NCBI GenBank assembly: GCA_000711775.1 | Contig: ARYC01017027.1 | Location: 62,001-126,000 of the forward strand | Origin: Oxytricha trifallax | Taxonomy: Eukaryota; Ciliophora; Spirotrichea; Sporadotrichida; Oxytrichidae | Length of the DNA: 64,000 bases | Direction of reading: 5' to 3' | Shown: positions 45,886-59,529 of the stretch, one piece after another | Position numbering within the stretch: the first letter of the stretch is position 1 | How the letters are laid out: each line of letters starts with the position of its first letter | Notes under the pieces: model-generated | The model's input: the letters and a program-made list of their open reading frames with translations, nothing else | Databases searched by the model: none | Told to the model about the DNA's origin: nothing | Position numbers and translations under genes: made by a program

Positions 45886-46328
45886 GATGCCCCCTTCAAA
45901 ACTGGAACTCTCTTAGACCCCCTCCAAAACTGGAACTTTTTACCCAAATCTGGAACAAATTTTGAAAATTTTAAATATAGTCGTTAAAAAAAACATTTAC
46001 TGAATTCAATGATTACTGCCCCATATAATTTGGCTATCCTAAATAACAATAAAATAATTAAATTCCAAAAATAATTAAGGGTAAGTGAAGTTCTTTGTCT
46101 TTAAATATTAACAAAAATTTATTTTCTTGTCCATATTTAAAGATAAAGAACTTTACTTGCTCTTAATTATTTTTGAAATTTTATTTTTTAATTGTTATCT
46201 AGGATAGCCAAATTATATGGGGCAGTAATCATTGAATTCAGAAAATTATTTTTCACGACTGTATTTAAAATTTTCAAAATTTATTCCAGGTTTGCGTAAA
46301 AAGTTCCAGTTTTGGAGGGGGTACCCAT
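45886..46328. mobile_element. 0.44-kb fold-back element, CCCCCTCCAAAACTGGAACT family
   Basis: The outer arms are CCCCCTCCAAAACTGGAAC and its inverse GTTCCAGTTTTGGAGGGGG. The left tip is duplicated in tandem, and inner arms of ~170 bp pair around GCCCCATATAATTTGGCTAT. Non-coding; target duplication not resolved. Confidence 0.85.
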
Positions 46329-48180
46329 TTATATATTAAATCTTGGAAGTTATAATTACCTTATTAATAAATTTATACAATTAAGATTTATAAGTGATTA
46401 AATTACTTGAAATAAATCAATCAATATTTAGCTGCTTGGTTTTAAAAATACTAAAGTTTGCAAATAATTTGAATATCAAAAACATCGAAATATTTTATTT
46501 ATCATATATTAATCTGTATTTTTTGTAATAGATTGAAAAATTATATAATAATTAAAATATCAAAACCAAAGATTTATAAAAGTTTAAAAATTTAATTTGA
46601 TTGTACAGTTTTCCTTTTTAATGATTAAATAAAAAAGTAAGTAAAAGTTTAATACATATTAATCGATTATGCACATAAATATTCTTTATACACAGGACAT
46701 AATTATATCCTATAATCCAAATAATTAAATCATCTAATTTTTAAGTATTTTTAGTTTAATTCATTTTACAATTATATTTAAATAAATATTTTAAAAGTTG
46801 GCTATTATATTAATTTTAAAATATTTTATATGATATAGAAAAGTTTTTCTTTTTGATTGATAATTTAAAGTATATAAAAATTATAAAAAGTCTAAATTTA
46901 AATTAAAATGTATACCAAAGATTAATTTTTATTAATTAATAGTTAAATTTAATAACATTTAACATTCTTAAATTAATTTTAATTAATTGAAAAACAAATT
47001 ATATTTAATTATAATTAAGAATCTGGAGCAACTAAAAACTCATATTTATCTATTTATTTAAAAAAAACTTTTTAAAATTCTAAAATAAAATAAGGAATAT
47101 TTTTATCTATTCACAAAAATTTAGGTTTTATTAATAAAATTATTTTAAAAATTATTTAACAATATCTTACTCATTATTTATATAATTTATAATTTATCTA
47201 AGAAATAGTTCTCTTAATACTAATTCTGTCTATAGTTTCATTAAACAATACATTCTAAAAATAAAAAATCAATTATTTTATGATTTTAATAAATAAACTT
47301 TTTGGATGTTAAAGTAAGACAATTTACATGACCCTTAGTTCATTATAAAAGTAATTGAAAATAGCTTGATATAAAATTGGCTAATCTATATTTTTCGTCA
47401 ATAATGAGGTAATTTGACTAACTAAGTTTAAGAATAAAACTAATTAAATCTATAAACATTCAATTAAAATAAAATTATATTACTCCAATTAATTGATAAA
47501 GTTTAACAGCAAATTTATTATCATGTTATAATGGTATAATTAAATATTTATAATAACACAATAAAATAATAAATTTTATTTTAAAGTCTTAAACCTATTC
47601 ATAGTTTAACTTTATTATAAATTTAAATTTAATACAAGCTTAAATTAATTGTAGTTGATATTATTTGATTATTGATAAACTATGATTAATTTAAATATTT
47701 CCATATTATTTTAAGAGTCAATTTTATTGTAAAAATATATTAAATTTAAAATTAAATTTTATTTTATTAATAAAAAAATAGGTGCCCAAATTTATAATTT
47801 ACCCAATACTAGAAGCTTTTTTAATAAGTCTTGTTAATTATAATTATATGAGATTAAATTAACAACACAAATTAATTCATTTGAATTGTATACTAAAAAT
47901 ATAAAAAGTTTAGAATTTATCAAAGTAAAACTATTATAATCTTATTTAAATCTAATAAAATTTAATTTTTTTTTTTTATTTTATTGAGAGTCCAGTCATT
48001 ATTTTTATGAAATCTCAATTGATCTAAAAAATTTTTTTAATGAAAAACATTGAATTTACAAATTGAAAAAACAAACAAAATAAATGAATTAATATCTTTA
48101 AGGAAATTCCTATATAAATTTAATTATTTTGCAAATATTAAAATTCTTAATACTATTGCTTACTTTTTTGTTCTAATCTT
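46329..48180. other. AT-rich stretch without recognisable gene
   Basis: Nothing supported on either strand. Confidence 0.5.
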
Positions 48181-48790
48181 TAATACTAAATTAGAAAGTT
48201 AATTGCTAGATAGTACAAACCACTTAGGACTTTCTAATAGAGCTTTCTACTACACTAAGGCTTACCTAGGGCATGTAGGGGGTTGCTGGGCGCAACGCAT
48301 AAGAGACCAGTCGGCGGGGTTCAATCCACCAGCGTACACTCTTCGAGCGAGCCGGATCCTAGGATTTCCCTGCAAATGTTGAGTTACCTGGCTTAAGTTC
48401 AGTTTCCTAGGTAATAGGGAGCAGGATGAAGGTACGCTCTGCCTTCAAAAGTGAGAAGACGAAAACCATTGAAGCCAACGATAAGGATTTTTCTCCCACA
48501 CCGGGTTAGGGTAATGAAGCTACCACAGCGAAAGGATAGGGATTACGGTTCCCAGCAACGTTGGGACCGGTAAGAGTTTTTTTCCATCCTCTGTTGTCTA
48601 GTTGATCTCACGAGCTCTGTCCCCAGGTACAAACTGGGATGACATCTTGATTTGGGAGAGACTAGGCAATAGTGAGAATGGTTTTTTCGGAGTTTTCTAC
48701 TTCATGACTGCCACGTCACGAAATTGCCACGTCAACTCACTCAGATATGTCTACGTCACGACTAAGATTGATTGTTTGATATTAGTATTA
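48181..48790 (-). mobile_element. 0.6-kb GC-rich dispersed element, copy 2
   Basis: Inverted copy of 34159-34775. Its tips TAATACTAA and TTAGTATTA are 9-bp inverted repeats. GGGGTTCAATCC fits a B box better than in copy 1. The 66-codon open frame inside is not conserved in copy 1 and is not regarded as a gene. Confidence 0.82.
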
Positions 48791-49070
48791 ACTAGTGAAT
48801 GATAAATTTATTTTATTCCTAAATCATTAAACACATCTTTAATACTAAAATGATTGAAATTCATTTTCATTCACTTTTTATTAATTTTAACTGTTTTTTA
48901 TGTATGAGATTTATTACAGTTCTTAAATAAATAGACTCATTAATATTTATAATTTATGAAATATAATTCATTTATATTTTGAATAAAATTAATCATTGAT
49001 AAAACAGAACAAAAACAATTTAATTAGAGTTTAATATTATTTAATAAAAACTTATGAAAATTAACAAAAC

Positions 49071-49270
49071 GCCAAATCTTCGAAGAGTTTGATTGAGGTT
49101 TAATTGATAAAAGTGGATAAATACTTAGTCAATTCTTTATTAGGGATTTAATTGGGATATAATAAGAAATTATATTATAAATCTATTTAAATCTTAGAGT
49201 TTGCAAAAATGTCCTGGGGTCTACTAATTATAGTAAGTATAGAAATGAGAAATTTAAATTTCTTTTAAAA
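49071..49270 (+). mobile_element. TBE end fragment with start of transposase (A-type)
   Basis: GAAGAGTTTGATTGAG, then TTAATTGATAAAAGTGGA and TTATTAGGGATTTAATTGGG, follow the TBE A terminus. ATG near 49209 and GGGGTCTACTAATTATAGTA correspond to the eroded first codons of the 42-kDa gene (MRGLGSVYDSEY). The rest of the element is not recognisable. Confidence 0.6.
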
Positions 49271-50936
49271 ATAAGATAATTATATAGAAAAACTCAAATC
49301 TATATTTAATTGCCTTTTATTTGTAATAAGTATTTATTGAAAAATGTAAATGTTTAAAAATTTATACATGCAAAGATAAAGTCTAATGCAAGGACTCTTA
49401 TTATTAGATTTAGTAGAAGATCAATTGTCAAAAAAGATTGATTCAATGAATCAACATCTAATGATATGCTTATTTAATTCTTTAAAATTTGATCCCCATT
49501 TATGTAGCTTAATTAAATAGAGTAGATCTTATGAGTTAATGGCAACTATTTTACATTTGATTGATTTATTGCTGAGTAAAGCAAATCTTATACCAATTGT
49601 AAATCATATCGAATATAAACAACAATTTATATTTTTCCATAATTTACACACCACAATCTAAGCCTATACTTCTTTATATTAGTAACCTTTAAATTATAAA
49701 CATATTAGGTCATTTTAACACTTTCATTATTTACCATTATTATTTAATTATTATCAATATAACTTAAATAAAATGATTTGAGGGGATTTTGAGGTTTTGT
49801 AATTATATATTTTTACGAATATCTTTGGTTAATAAAAAGATCAAAATGATTAATAATACATTTAATTAATATGAATAATTTTCCAATTATTTCTTTTTGC
49901 ATTAAGATTTTAATTTATATTTTTTTTACTTTAAGGTTTTGAAAATTTACAAATTTTAATAACAAATTTTGAATACCTTTTTTTTTAATCATACAAAATT
50001 ATAAGTTTTCGTATCAGTATTTTGAATATAAAAAAATGTGTCTGAGTTTTGCAAATGATTTAATTTAAAAATTTAAATTTAGTATATTATTATATATATT
50101 TTTAAAAATATTTTAAAAATATTCAGAAATGATCAATTTAATTTTAGAGAGAATTTAATGACATTAATTAATTAGTAATTTAAAAAAAATTAAAATTATT
50201 ATTTATACTTTTTTATTTTCTCAATAATTATGTTTAGCTTTGATGAACTGACCAATGTCCATTATACCACATATTTTATAAATATTATTTTTTAAATTAA
50301 ACTTTTTATTGATAAAATAAAAATTCATTAGAAATACAAATTGAAGTCTCAGTCGATCAGTTATATTTTCCCAAAACTCTAAGTTTGAATTGTCAAAACT
50401 TTAAGAAAAACATGAATCAGCTTTAGAAATACTTTTTTTATATTTCTCACCAAAAACTAAAAAATATGATTTTATAAAGAATCATTTTTCATTTATTTAT
50501 ATTAATACATATATTTATAAATTTCTAAATTAAAAATTATATTTCTTATTTTAAAGACAAATTTTATCAAACAATATTAATTATAAACAAAACAATTGTA
50601 TTGATTAATTTTTATATAGAAATTTTAAAAACATCTGATTTAATAAAAATGTATTAAATATTAATAGAGATAGAAATAAAGTAATTCTCTATGATATTCG
50701 CATTTTAAAAAATAATTATCTATTATTTGTATTTAGAGTGAAGTAAAAATTTATTCTGGAAAAAATACCTACATTAATGATATTGATCCTATTATAATAA
50801 ATCTATATTTAATAGTGAGTTTACTTGATATTAATTGTTTCTTTTGTTGATTTAACTACCAAAATTGCTTGGTTTTATTATGAACGTTTTATTTTTTGCT
50901 TAAAATTTATTTCCCACTTTAGGAGTAATTATCAAT
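49271..50936. other. AT-rich stretch without recognisable gene
   Basis: It may include unrecognisable remains of the TBE starting at 49071. A slightly more complex patch at 49370-49600 was not identified. Confidence 0.5.
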
Positions 50937-51766
50937 CAAAGACCCCAAAACCCCTTATGTAGTTTAGTTGAATTTTTTAACGAAGAAAGTAGATTATTAA
51001 TTTATTCTTAAAAAAGTGGTTTTAATAGGGTATTGGTAAAGGATCAGGAATTTTAATTTTAGAGTAAATTTTTGAGTTATGGTTAATATATGATTATAAG
51101 AATGAAACTATATTATTTGATTAAAGATAGAAGAAGACTATTATATTGGATAACTCAAATCAATTTTAAATTTTGATTTATTGGGCTCATTTTATCAAGT
51201 GGTCGAGTTAGATAAGTTTTTAAACTTGACCACATAAATAAAAAAAATATAAATAAAAAAATATGGTATATTTTTCTACCTTAAATATATTGGCTTTTTT
51301 TAAATAGCTGTTTCATTTCTTTGTGACTTCACTATTATTGATAGTTTTTATTGGTATATATTATGTTTTTTATTTCGAGTCTTTGGATATCAAAAAGTTT
51401 TGTTAGTAATATAATATTTAAATAATATAACAATATAAGAGTCTGTTGTAAAACACAAATTTACATGTCATAATAAAAATGTATAATCTCTAAAATTATA
51501 ATGTTAAACAGTTTTTTTCCATAATCATAAAATTTTTATAATAATTTCTATTAAAAAATTATATATTAATTAAAAATCACATTAAGTATTTATAATTAAG
51601 AAAAGAAAAAATTCAATAAATTTTTAACTTCTTTTAATTTTACAATAAAATATAGATTCATATAATTATTATAAAAATGTAAATTTCATTTTTAACATCA
51701 AAATCTTAAAAAATTCTCTACAAATAAAAGAAAATGCATACATCATTTAAGGGTTTTGGGGTTATG
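50937..51766. mobile_element. 830-bp non-autonomous TBE derivative with both ends
   Basis: The left end is CAAAGACCCCAAAACCCC then TTATGTAGTTTAGTTGAA; the right end is AAGGGTTTTGGGGTTATG. AAT at 50934-50936 and 51767-51769 is an intact ANT duplication. The interior is AT-rich and lacks TBE genes, so this is an internally deleted TBE or TBE-derived MITE. Confidence 0.75.
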
Positions 51767-53499
51767 AATAATATTAATCGTAATTGTTTTAGTCTCATTT
51801 TTGAAAACAATTTTAATTTTCTTGTATAATTCTAATCATTTTATTATTAAAAAATTAAAAATCTTCTTTTAAGTTATAAAAACAAGCAGAATATAAAAAG
51901 TTAAAATTTTAAAAGTTTGTTTAATAATATCTTATAAAATTTAAAATAGATTAATCTTGGTCTATTTATATCGGAATGATAGGAAATGAGGCTATGTTTA
52001 GAAATAATATTATTTAGTTAAAATTCATATAATTATTCAAATAGATACCAAATTTTCTATTATGATTGACAATAAAATTTTCATAAACTAAAAGTTTCAT
52101 TAATTAGTTACAAATTAACTTATAAAATTAAAAATTGTTTTGATAATATACTGTTTTAAAATTTTTAATTTTAAAAATTATTATTTGCTAAAAAATTAAA
52201 ATTTATATTCTATTAAAACTCTATAATTTAAAATAAACAATGATTCAATTTTAAATATATATTTATTTAAAAATCTTTTAAATTCCAACAAAATTATTTT
52301 TGTCATTTATATTCTAAGCTTGTTAGATTCAGATCTGGTAGATAGCTTCTGAGTTAACCCTATAAACTTGGGAAATAAATTTGATTATTTTACATAAAAA
52401 ATTATGATTTATAAGCTTTTATTTAAAAAATCTTTAGAAGAATATGATTGTATATTGAATTTCATCTTTGGCATTTTAGAAGGGTTTTTTTAGGTTAAAA
52501 AAAATAAATAATTCTAATGACATAGTATTAAGTTTAATTGATTAATGTATAAATATTAGATTTTTAAAATAAAATATAATTAAACTTTTGTTGCCAAATC
52601 TTGCTTAGTAATTTTCAAGAATTAAAAGACTTCATAAAAATTGGGAATAAGTGAATTTAATATTTTTATATATTTGTAATATTAATATATTAATCAATTA
52701 TATTAAAAAATAATAAAAATTTTAAATGTCCAACTTTAAAACTTTTTAAATAAGGACTAAATTCCTCATTTATACATTAATATTTTATTTTCTAAAATAA
52801 TAATTTCTTTTTTTTTAACTTATTTATCTAAAAATCAATAAATTTAAGGAAATATGAATACAAAATTGACTTTTTTAAAAAAATAATTCTTAAAAGTTTT
52901 TTTTTATTAATTAATATCTTAGTAATATAAGCACATTTGTATTATTAAATTAATTATTTTAATACAATCATCATGATTGCTGCCAGTTAAAATTTTTAAA
53001 AATCACCAACACGAGCATTTCTTTGAATATTACTTTCCACACCAGCACATGCATAAAAAAAGTACTGTAAAAAATTAGGCTAATTCTTTATGGATTAGAA
53101 TGTTGTTCTTTTCTACCACTTGAAGAAGTTTTTATCCACAAATAATTGCTCAGGATTGACTCTTAAAAACCACGATTATAATTTAGATTTAAAACTTATT
53201 CTACCTAGATTTTTAGATTCCTGAATATATATATACCATAAAGAAACTTGAAGGTGAGTTATTAGCAACTGCAAATGTCAAAGATTTTAACAGGAATTTC
53301 GATGAATAATAATAAATCAATAAGTTTATTAGAAGTCCTTCTATGTAGTCTAAAATATAAAATTAAAAATTGGGATATATTAACGAATCCGTTCACGGTT
53401 ATTATACATATAATTATGTAATGATAATAATGAAACAAAAAATGGGCTGATCTTTTGCAAATACTAATTAAACCGAATTTATTCAATCAAAATCACTAA
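51767..53499. other. AT-rich stretch; unassigned coding-like patch at 53080-53480
   Basis: Mostly featureless. At 53080-53260 one plus frame reads KKFLSTNNCSGLTLKN before a TGA and another stays open to about 53430, but neither is recognised. Confidence 0.4.
52318..52640 (-). repeat. Dispersed repeat, inverted partner at 15150-15510
   Basis: CTGAGTTAACCCTATAAAC and CTTAGTAATTTTCAAGAATT are inverses of runs in the partner, in the corresponding order. Confidence 0.5.
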
Positions 53500-54325
53500 T
53501 TCTATTTATGATTATAAATTGTTAAATGATGAAAAATACTATAAAGCACGTAATTGATTTAGTAAGCTTTTTATTAATCTTTAAAAATTATATACCTAAA
53601 CTTATAACTAAGGCTTTAATGATATTATTTATAGTTTCTCTTTATATTCTAAAGAAAAGCATAAACTTTTGCATATTGTACCTATTTTAAATGAATTTGA
53701 TTTAAATGTATTGAACGTGGACAAAGTAGCATCAGCATGCTTAATATTAAAATAATGCACATTAGCCCACTGTATTTTAATTAGATATAAATATACTTTC
53801 TAATTATCTTATAAAATGGACGGTAAACTTAATCACATTCTTATTTAGATTGGCTTATTTTAAAGACATCTCATTTTTTTTAATTTATTTAGCTATAGAT
53901 TAAGCAGAGATAATATATTAAATTTATGAAATTAATGGCGAAACATAGCATCTCTGGGCTATATTAAATGAGCCCAGTAGTTAGGATAATAAGATTATCG
54001 ATATTTACATTCTAAAATTTAAGTGTCTTTTCTGCTTTTATTTAATACTAAAATAATATAAAATATTAAAGTAACATGAGTTTTATGAAACATCCTTGCA
54101 ACAGAAATGTTACCTTTGGCTTGAGTTTTGACTTTAAGAGCACCACGACTATTTCGTAACTTAAACATTTTGCCTGAATACTAACTGTTATAATTGACAC
54201 AAATGCTAGCTTATATTAATAACATTTATACTTTTAAACTGTACATAATTTTATAAAAATTTAAAAAGCATGTGTTAATATTTTAATTTTATCAATAAAA
54301 ATTAAATAAAATAACAGAAACAGTT
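53500..54325 (-). pseudogene. Decayed TBE transposase and terminus (copy G)
   Basis: Reading the minus strand, blocks of the 42-kDa gene are recognisable in order: a YWAHL-type segment near 53970, NGEMSLK near 53860 and a DEAxF-type region near 53730. The eroded right end (TTATCAATAAAAATTAAATA) lies near 54290-54325. It is the most decayed TBE transposase here. Confidence 0.6.
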
Positions 54326-56970
54326 ACGAATCCCCTGTTCTTAAATTTCATTATAATCAATAAATAATAAAGATGTCAAAAATTAACTTCTCATATTATT
54401 GGTTCCAGATATTTTAATGAATAATATTAAACATTTAATCAATAATTAAAAAATTTATTGTTTTAAGTAGCGTTTGCTTGATTAGCTGAAACCCGGTTTT
54501 GGTATGTGTCGTACCGTAAACCACTTTAGTCTCTAGAGCTGGTATTATTAAATATATAATATTTAAATATTTTTAATTTACAACTTTAATATTTATTTGT
54601 ATAATTAGATAGAATATATATGAATTATATAAAAAAATTCTAAAAATATAAATTCCTTAATTTATATTCATTTTATAAATTTTAATTTCATTTTAGTAGA
54701 TTTATAATATTAATCATTATCTGAATATTATAATAAAATTTCCTAAAAAAAAATACTATCTTAATCAGTAATAATATATTTTATAATCATATTTATTAAT
54801 AAAGTATCAAAATTTTTCAATATTAACAAAATTAAATTTTTTATTAATTTTCTTAATTAGTAAATACAATTTTTCTACAATCTCAAATTAAGGCTTTAAA
54901 AAAATTTAAAATTATTAAAATTTATATTTATATCCATATAAAATTATTATATTTAATTCAATATTTTTCGGTAAATTTAAAAATCAATATCTTTTTATAG
55001 TATAAACGAATAGTGTTTTAAATAAATTATTTTAAATTTAAATTAAATATATTTAAGTATCTACAACATGAAAGAACAATATAATATTAATTAAAGCCAA
55101 AATAATTATTTCGATTTCTTATTGAATAATTTTATTTAAATTTAATCTTGATATATTTTCACACTTTCAATATGTCAATATCACTTCTTTTTAAGGAATG
55201 TTATTAATTATAAAGGAGCATATATATTAACAAGATGAAATTTATGTTAATGCAAAATATTTTGAGCTTTCAAAATTATTAACTCATTTTTGTGCAATAA
55301 AATTAATTTAAATTTTTAAGGCATACCATATAATAGTAATATTAAAGAATATTAAGATTTTTAAAATTTCCAGTTTTTTTTGTTAGAAATTATATATTAA
55401 AATTACTTTAAGAAAATATCTCATATAATTTAAAATGAAATTATTCTATTAAACCAAAGTAATTTAATTAAAAAATCTATTCTAATTAATGAAAAACCAA
55501 AAAACATTATTCTATTTCAATTAAATAATTAGTTATGTTTTGAAATTCTTACGATCTTCTTATAATTTTATAAATATTTTCAATTTATAAACAATGATAT
55601 AAAAAATAAGATAGTATAAACCTAGAATCTTGATTTTATAGATTCTATAAATTTATAAATAATACTTAAACTTATTTTTGAATAATGAAAGATAGCTTAA
55701 AATTCAATTAAGATTTCCATTCTATAATTTTATATTTAAATTTAACAAGTTTTATAATTATTTATTTTAACAAAAAAACAAAAAGTATTTTTTTTCGACA
55801 TAAATTGACCTTAAGCATTCTCAATTTTATAAATTTTTAATGGTGTATATTATAAATTGTTGCTAAATAATTAAAAAATAAATTATAAAATATCAATTCA
55901 ATTGCTTATAATCCAAAATTGAATCAAATAAAGAAAACACATAACTTTAAATATTTTACTCAATTTAAACATAGAAAGATTATAATTACTAATTTCCAAT
56001 TTAAACTATTAGTTTTGAAAGTAGAAATAAATCAATTTATTTTTATAAAAATTCAAAATTAAATTATATAAATTCTAATTTTATTAATTTATTTTTTTTA
56101 ATTTTTACAATTTTTTTTGACAATGTAATTTACTCTTAAGCTTGAACAATTGTATTTATAAATTAATAACAAAATATTTTTGTTTATATATTTAAATATA
56201 TTTGGAGAATTTCCTAAAAAAAAATAATATATCCTTCTTTGTGTACAAATAAATTAAATCAACTCAGCATTAAAAATAAAATTAAATAAAAATTCAATAA
56301 TTAGCATATTCTTACAATAAATCATATTTAACTTTAAAATTAAGTTTATTTATTATATAATGTAAATAATATATAATTCATAATTTGTTCTTCAAACCCT
56401 ATAGATTCTATAAAATAAATCTAAATACTATTTTAATTTGGGTTAAAATTTTTAATATGATGTAATTTTTTATAAGTTCGAATTTATAATTATAACTTAG
56501 TTGAATTAATTAATTTTAAATTTATTTATAAATAAGGATTTTTTAAAAGAAGGGTTTTTATTTAGATTATTTATTTGAAATTCCTTTTTATTTAGTAAAA
56601 TTAGAAAATTATTTTCATAATTAAGTTAATAATTTATTTTTTCTACAGATATTATCAAAAAGCATAATAAACATTTCAAATAATTTTTAGTTATATATGA
56701 ATCTAAATTAAATTTGATTAAATTTATTATAAAATGTTAATATAATTTAATTTATATAAATATATTCACTCAATATATATTTAAATTGATGTATTTGTAT
56801 TTTTGCAATATAAACTGTTGAATTTATATCAAATATGTTTGGTATTTTAGTAGTTAAATTAGGAAATTAAGAAACTTAAATTTAAAATGAACTAAAATGT
56901 TAAGAATCAAAGTACATTAGGTAACTAAAAAATGAATTTCTTTACTAATATATGATAAAAAATTTTGAGT
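54326..56970. other. AT-rich stretch without recognisable gene
   Basis: A small GC-richer patch at 54470-54545 (AAACCCGGTTTTGGTATGTG) was not identified; the rest is featureless. Confidence 0.5.
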
Positions 56971-57582
56971 AATGGCCACCTGGGGGGGCCGCTAAAATTA
57001 TTTTCTAATTTCATAAAATGACCTAAAAATGATAAAACATCATTCTAACATGATTTAACTTATAAATAATGTTTGAAATAATCTTTTCAAGGAATACATT
57101 TAGACCCAGATCAGAGTAACAATACACATTAACATCATAAAAGACATTAATTTTTGAATAAATAATATATCTTTCTTCTAATTTAATATCTTTAATATTT
57201 ATGATTTCACTACTTTAATAACTCAGAAATTATTACTCTTTATAATAGCTTCTAATATAATGATTCAGTTATAAATAATCTGTCTAGCAACATAAATATA
57301 AGCTCTATCAAACTATTATAACATTTTATGAGTTATTAAAGTAGTGAAATCATAAATATTGAAGACATTAAATTAGAAGAAAAATATATTATTTATTCAA
57401 AATTAATGTCTTTTATAATGTTAATGTGTATTTTTACTCTGATTTGGGTCTCAATAAATTCCTTGAAGAGGTTATTTCAGACCTTATTTATAAGTTAAAT
57501 CATGTTGGATTGATGTTTTAATCATTTTTAGGTCATTTTATGAAAATTAGAAAATAATTTTAGCGTCCCCCTGGGGGCCATT
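56971..57582. mobile_element. 0.6-kb fold-back element with AATGGCC tips
   Basis: It starts AATGGCCACCTGGGGGGGCC and ends CCCCCTGGGGGCCATT. Arms of ~260 bp (to about 57228 and from 57325) are about 90% alike, separated by a ~95-bp loop. Non-coding. TBE D begins at the next base. Confidence 0.88.
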
Positions 57583-57676
57583 CAAAACCCCTTAGTAAGG
57601 TTTATAAGTGCTATGATTTGTAGGGTAAAGTTGGGGTCTTAATAGGGTTAGTAGAGAAATTAGGCCAATTTGCAAA

Positions 57677-58732
57677 ATGAGAAATAGAAATTAGCGAAAT
57701 TTAGGGTCTATTTATGATGAGTAATATTTATATTTAATACTTAAGCTAAGGTATGGTACGAGTATTAATATAAATTAAGTCAAACCAATCCTGAATTATG
57801 CAGCTATTGCAAAGCTCTTACACAAGAGTGCCTCTACTGTTAGGTATCACTGCATGTTAGCTGTTTAGCATTTTAATTCAGGCAATTGAAGACATCCAGT
57901 AAGAAAATAAAAGTTTTCTCAGGCTCATATTGACTACCTCTGCGACTCGAAGACTTTGAAGTATTGGGCACACTTTCCATTAGACTAGCGAGCTGTGATG
58001 TTTCATCGCAAGTTTCCTGACATGCGTATCTCTCCTTAGACTATAGCCAATATTTATAGAAGAAATGGTATTACTTTCAAGACTGTCAACAGAGTGAAGA
58101 GAGTGATTGATTTTACAGTGCCATTTTATAGTAATAATTTTTTTAAAAAAAACTATATATGATTAAATGCAGAGGGCTATTGCTAATAACATCAAGTTCA
58201 TACACGCTGATGAAGCGGTATTCACCTTCAACACTTTTATTGATAAGTCTTGGTATAAGAAGTATGATAATATAGAAGTCTATTGTTAAAAAGTGAAGGT
58301 AGTCACCCATGCAATTTTAGCTGGTATAAGTGAAAATTCAGGTTTCACCCTCGCTCTATTAAACGAGAGTAGTATATCGAGTTCCTACATAAGCTCAGTG
58401 AGAAGTATAGTAACCAAGAGATCATCCTGTTTGTTGATAACCTTTCAGTTCATAAGACTAAGGAGTCTAAGAAAGCTTATGAAGTGTTAAACATAACTCC
58501 TGTTTCCAACGTTCCTTATAGCCCCTAATTTAATGGAATTGAATTCTACTGGAGTTAAATCAAGACCCACTATAAAAAGCTGCTGCTGTATCATCTTATG
58601 CATGACTTGCCCATCGATACAGTAGACTTAATTCAAAGTAGCTGTAAGAGAGTGAGTGTAGATAAGACAATAATTTGTACGAGAGAGGGAAGAATGAATG
58701 TTTATAAATAAGTTTTAGATTTAAACGAATGA
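57677..58732 (+). pseudogene. TBE 42-kDa transposase, broken (copy D)
   Basis: ATG 57677-57679 (MRNRNQRNLGSIYDEQ) to TGA 58730-58732. Total length stays a multiple of three, but there are offsetting length changes: an A/T run near 58135-58160 just before the first catalytic Asp, and a deletion near 58340. The second Asp block (LFVDNLSVHKTK) and YSPxFNGIEFYW are present. Inactive. Confidence 0.85.
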
Positions 58733-58738
58733 ATATAT

Positions 58739-59529
58739 TCACATATTAAATTAACCCAGAAAGGGATTTGGCTTCTCTTTCTTCTCCTCTTCTTATGGCT
58801 TGCCTGGGCCCATATTTCTTCTCTTAGTGCCAGCTCCTGCATCTATATTCATTTCATCTGGCTTTTAAACATCTTTATAAAGTCTCTTGCTAACTTCATA
58901 TATTTTCTATGACTTTCTCTCTCTGTGAACCTTTGCATTCTCTTTCATTAGGAATATACCAGTCCCAGATTTCCCTACAAAGTTATGAATCAATGCTTAC
59001 TAGAGAGGTAAGGATGCTTCTTAAGCTCAGCGAGCCAGGTCTCACTTATTAGTATGCCTTGCTTCTTTTAATCTTCAGGAGAAATAGAGTAGCGTTTTTT
59101 GTGAGCTTCTTCAATGATCTCTCTGAGATAACTCTCTCTTAAAGTGCCAAGAACACCAAAGAAGAAGCTCCTTTCTGGAAGCTTGTTAGAGAGTTGTTTC
59201 TTGGTAGGAAGATAAACTACCAACTCTTCATCATTCATCGCATCCTCGTAGAGATTAGTGACTGAAATCTCTGGGTAGTTTGGTATATCTATCAACTTTA
59301 TTTCATTGTTTTTAAAGGCTTTCTTCTCATCGCAGAGTATAGCTTTTAAGAATGAAATTTTGGTACCTTCCATCGTTGGAAGGAATAAACCCACTATAGT
59401 ATATGATTAAGTATATGTCACATGCTTACCATGCTGAGTGAGGTATCGATAGAGATCTTCCTTGCTTCTAAATCTTGAGATCATTTCTTAAGCTTCAACC
59501 CTCTTCATTGCAGTACTTATAGATTCCAT
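58739..59529 (-). CDS. TBE 22-kDa protein (copy D)
   Basis: ATG 59527-59529 (MESISTAMKRVEAQEM) to TGA 58739-58741. Introns at 59394-59429 (36 nt) and 58975-59000 (26 nt) are at the same places as in copies A and C. Motifs: GLFLPTMEGTKISFLKAIL, DIPNYPEISVTNLYEDAM, LSNKLPERSFFFGVLG. No break was found, in contrast to the other two genes of this copy. Confidence 0.9.

Noticed and set aside
48280-48335. A true tRNA gene suggested by GGGCGCAACGCA and GGTTCAATCC
   Set aside because: No acceptor or anticodon stem can be folded around the boxes; at most a tRNA-derived SINE.
48602-48802. 66-codon frame in the GC-rich element
   Set aside because: Not conserved in the copy at 34159-34775.
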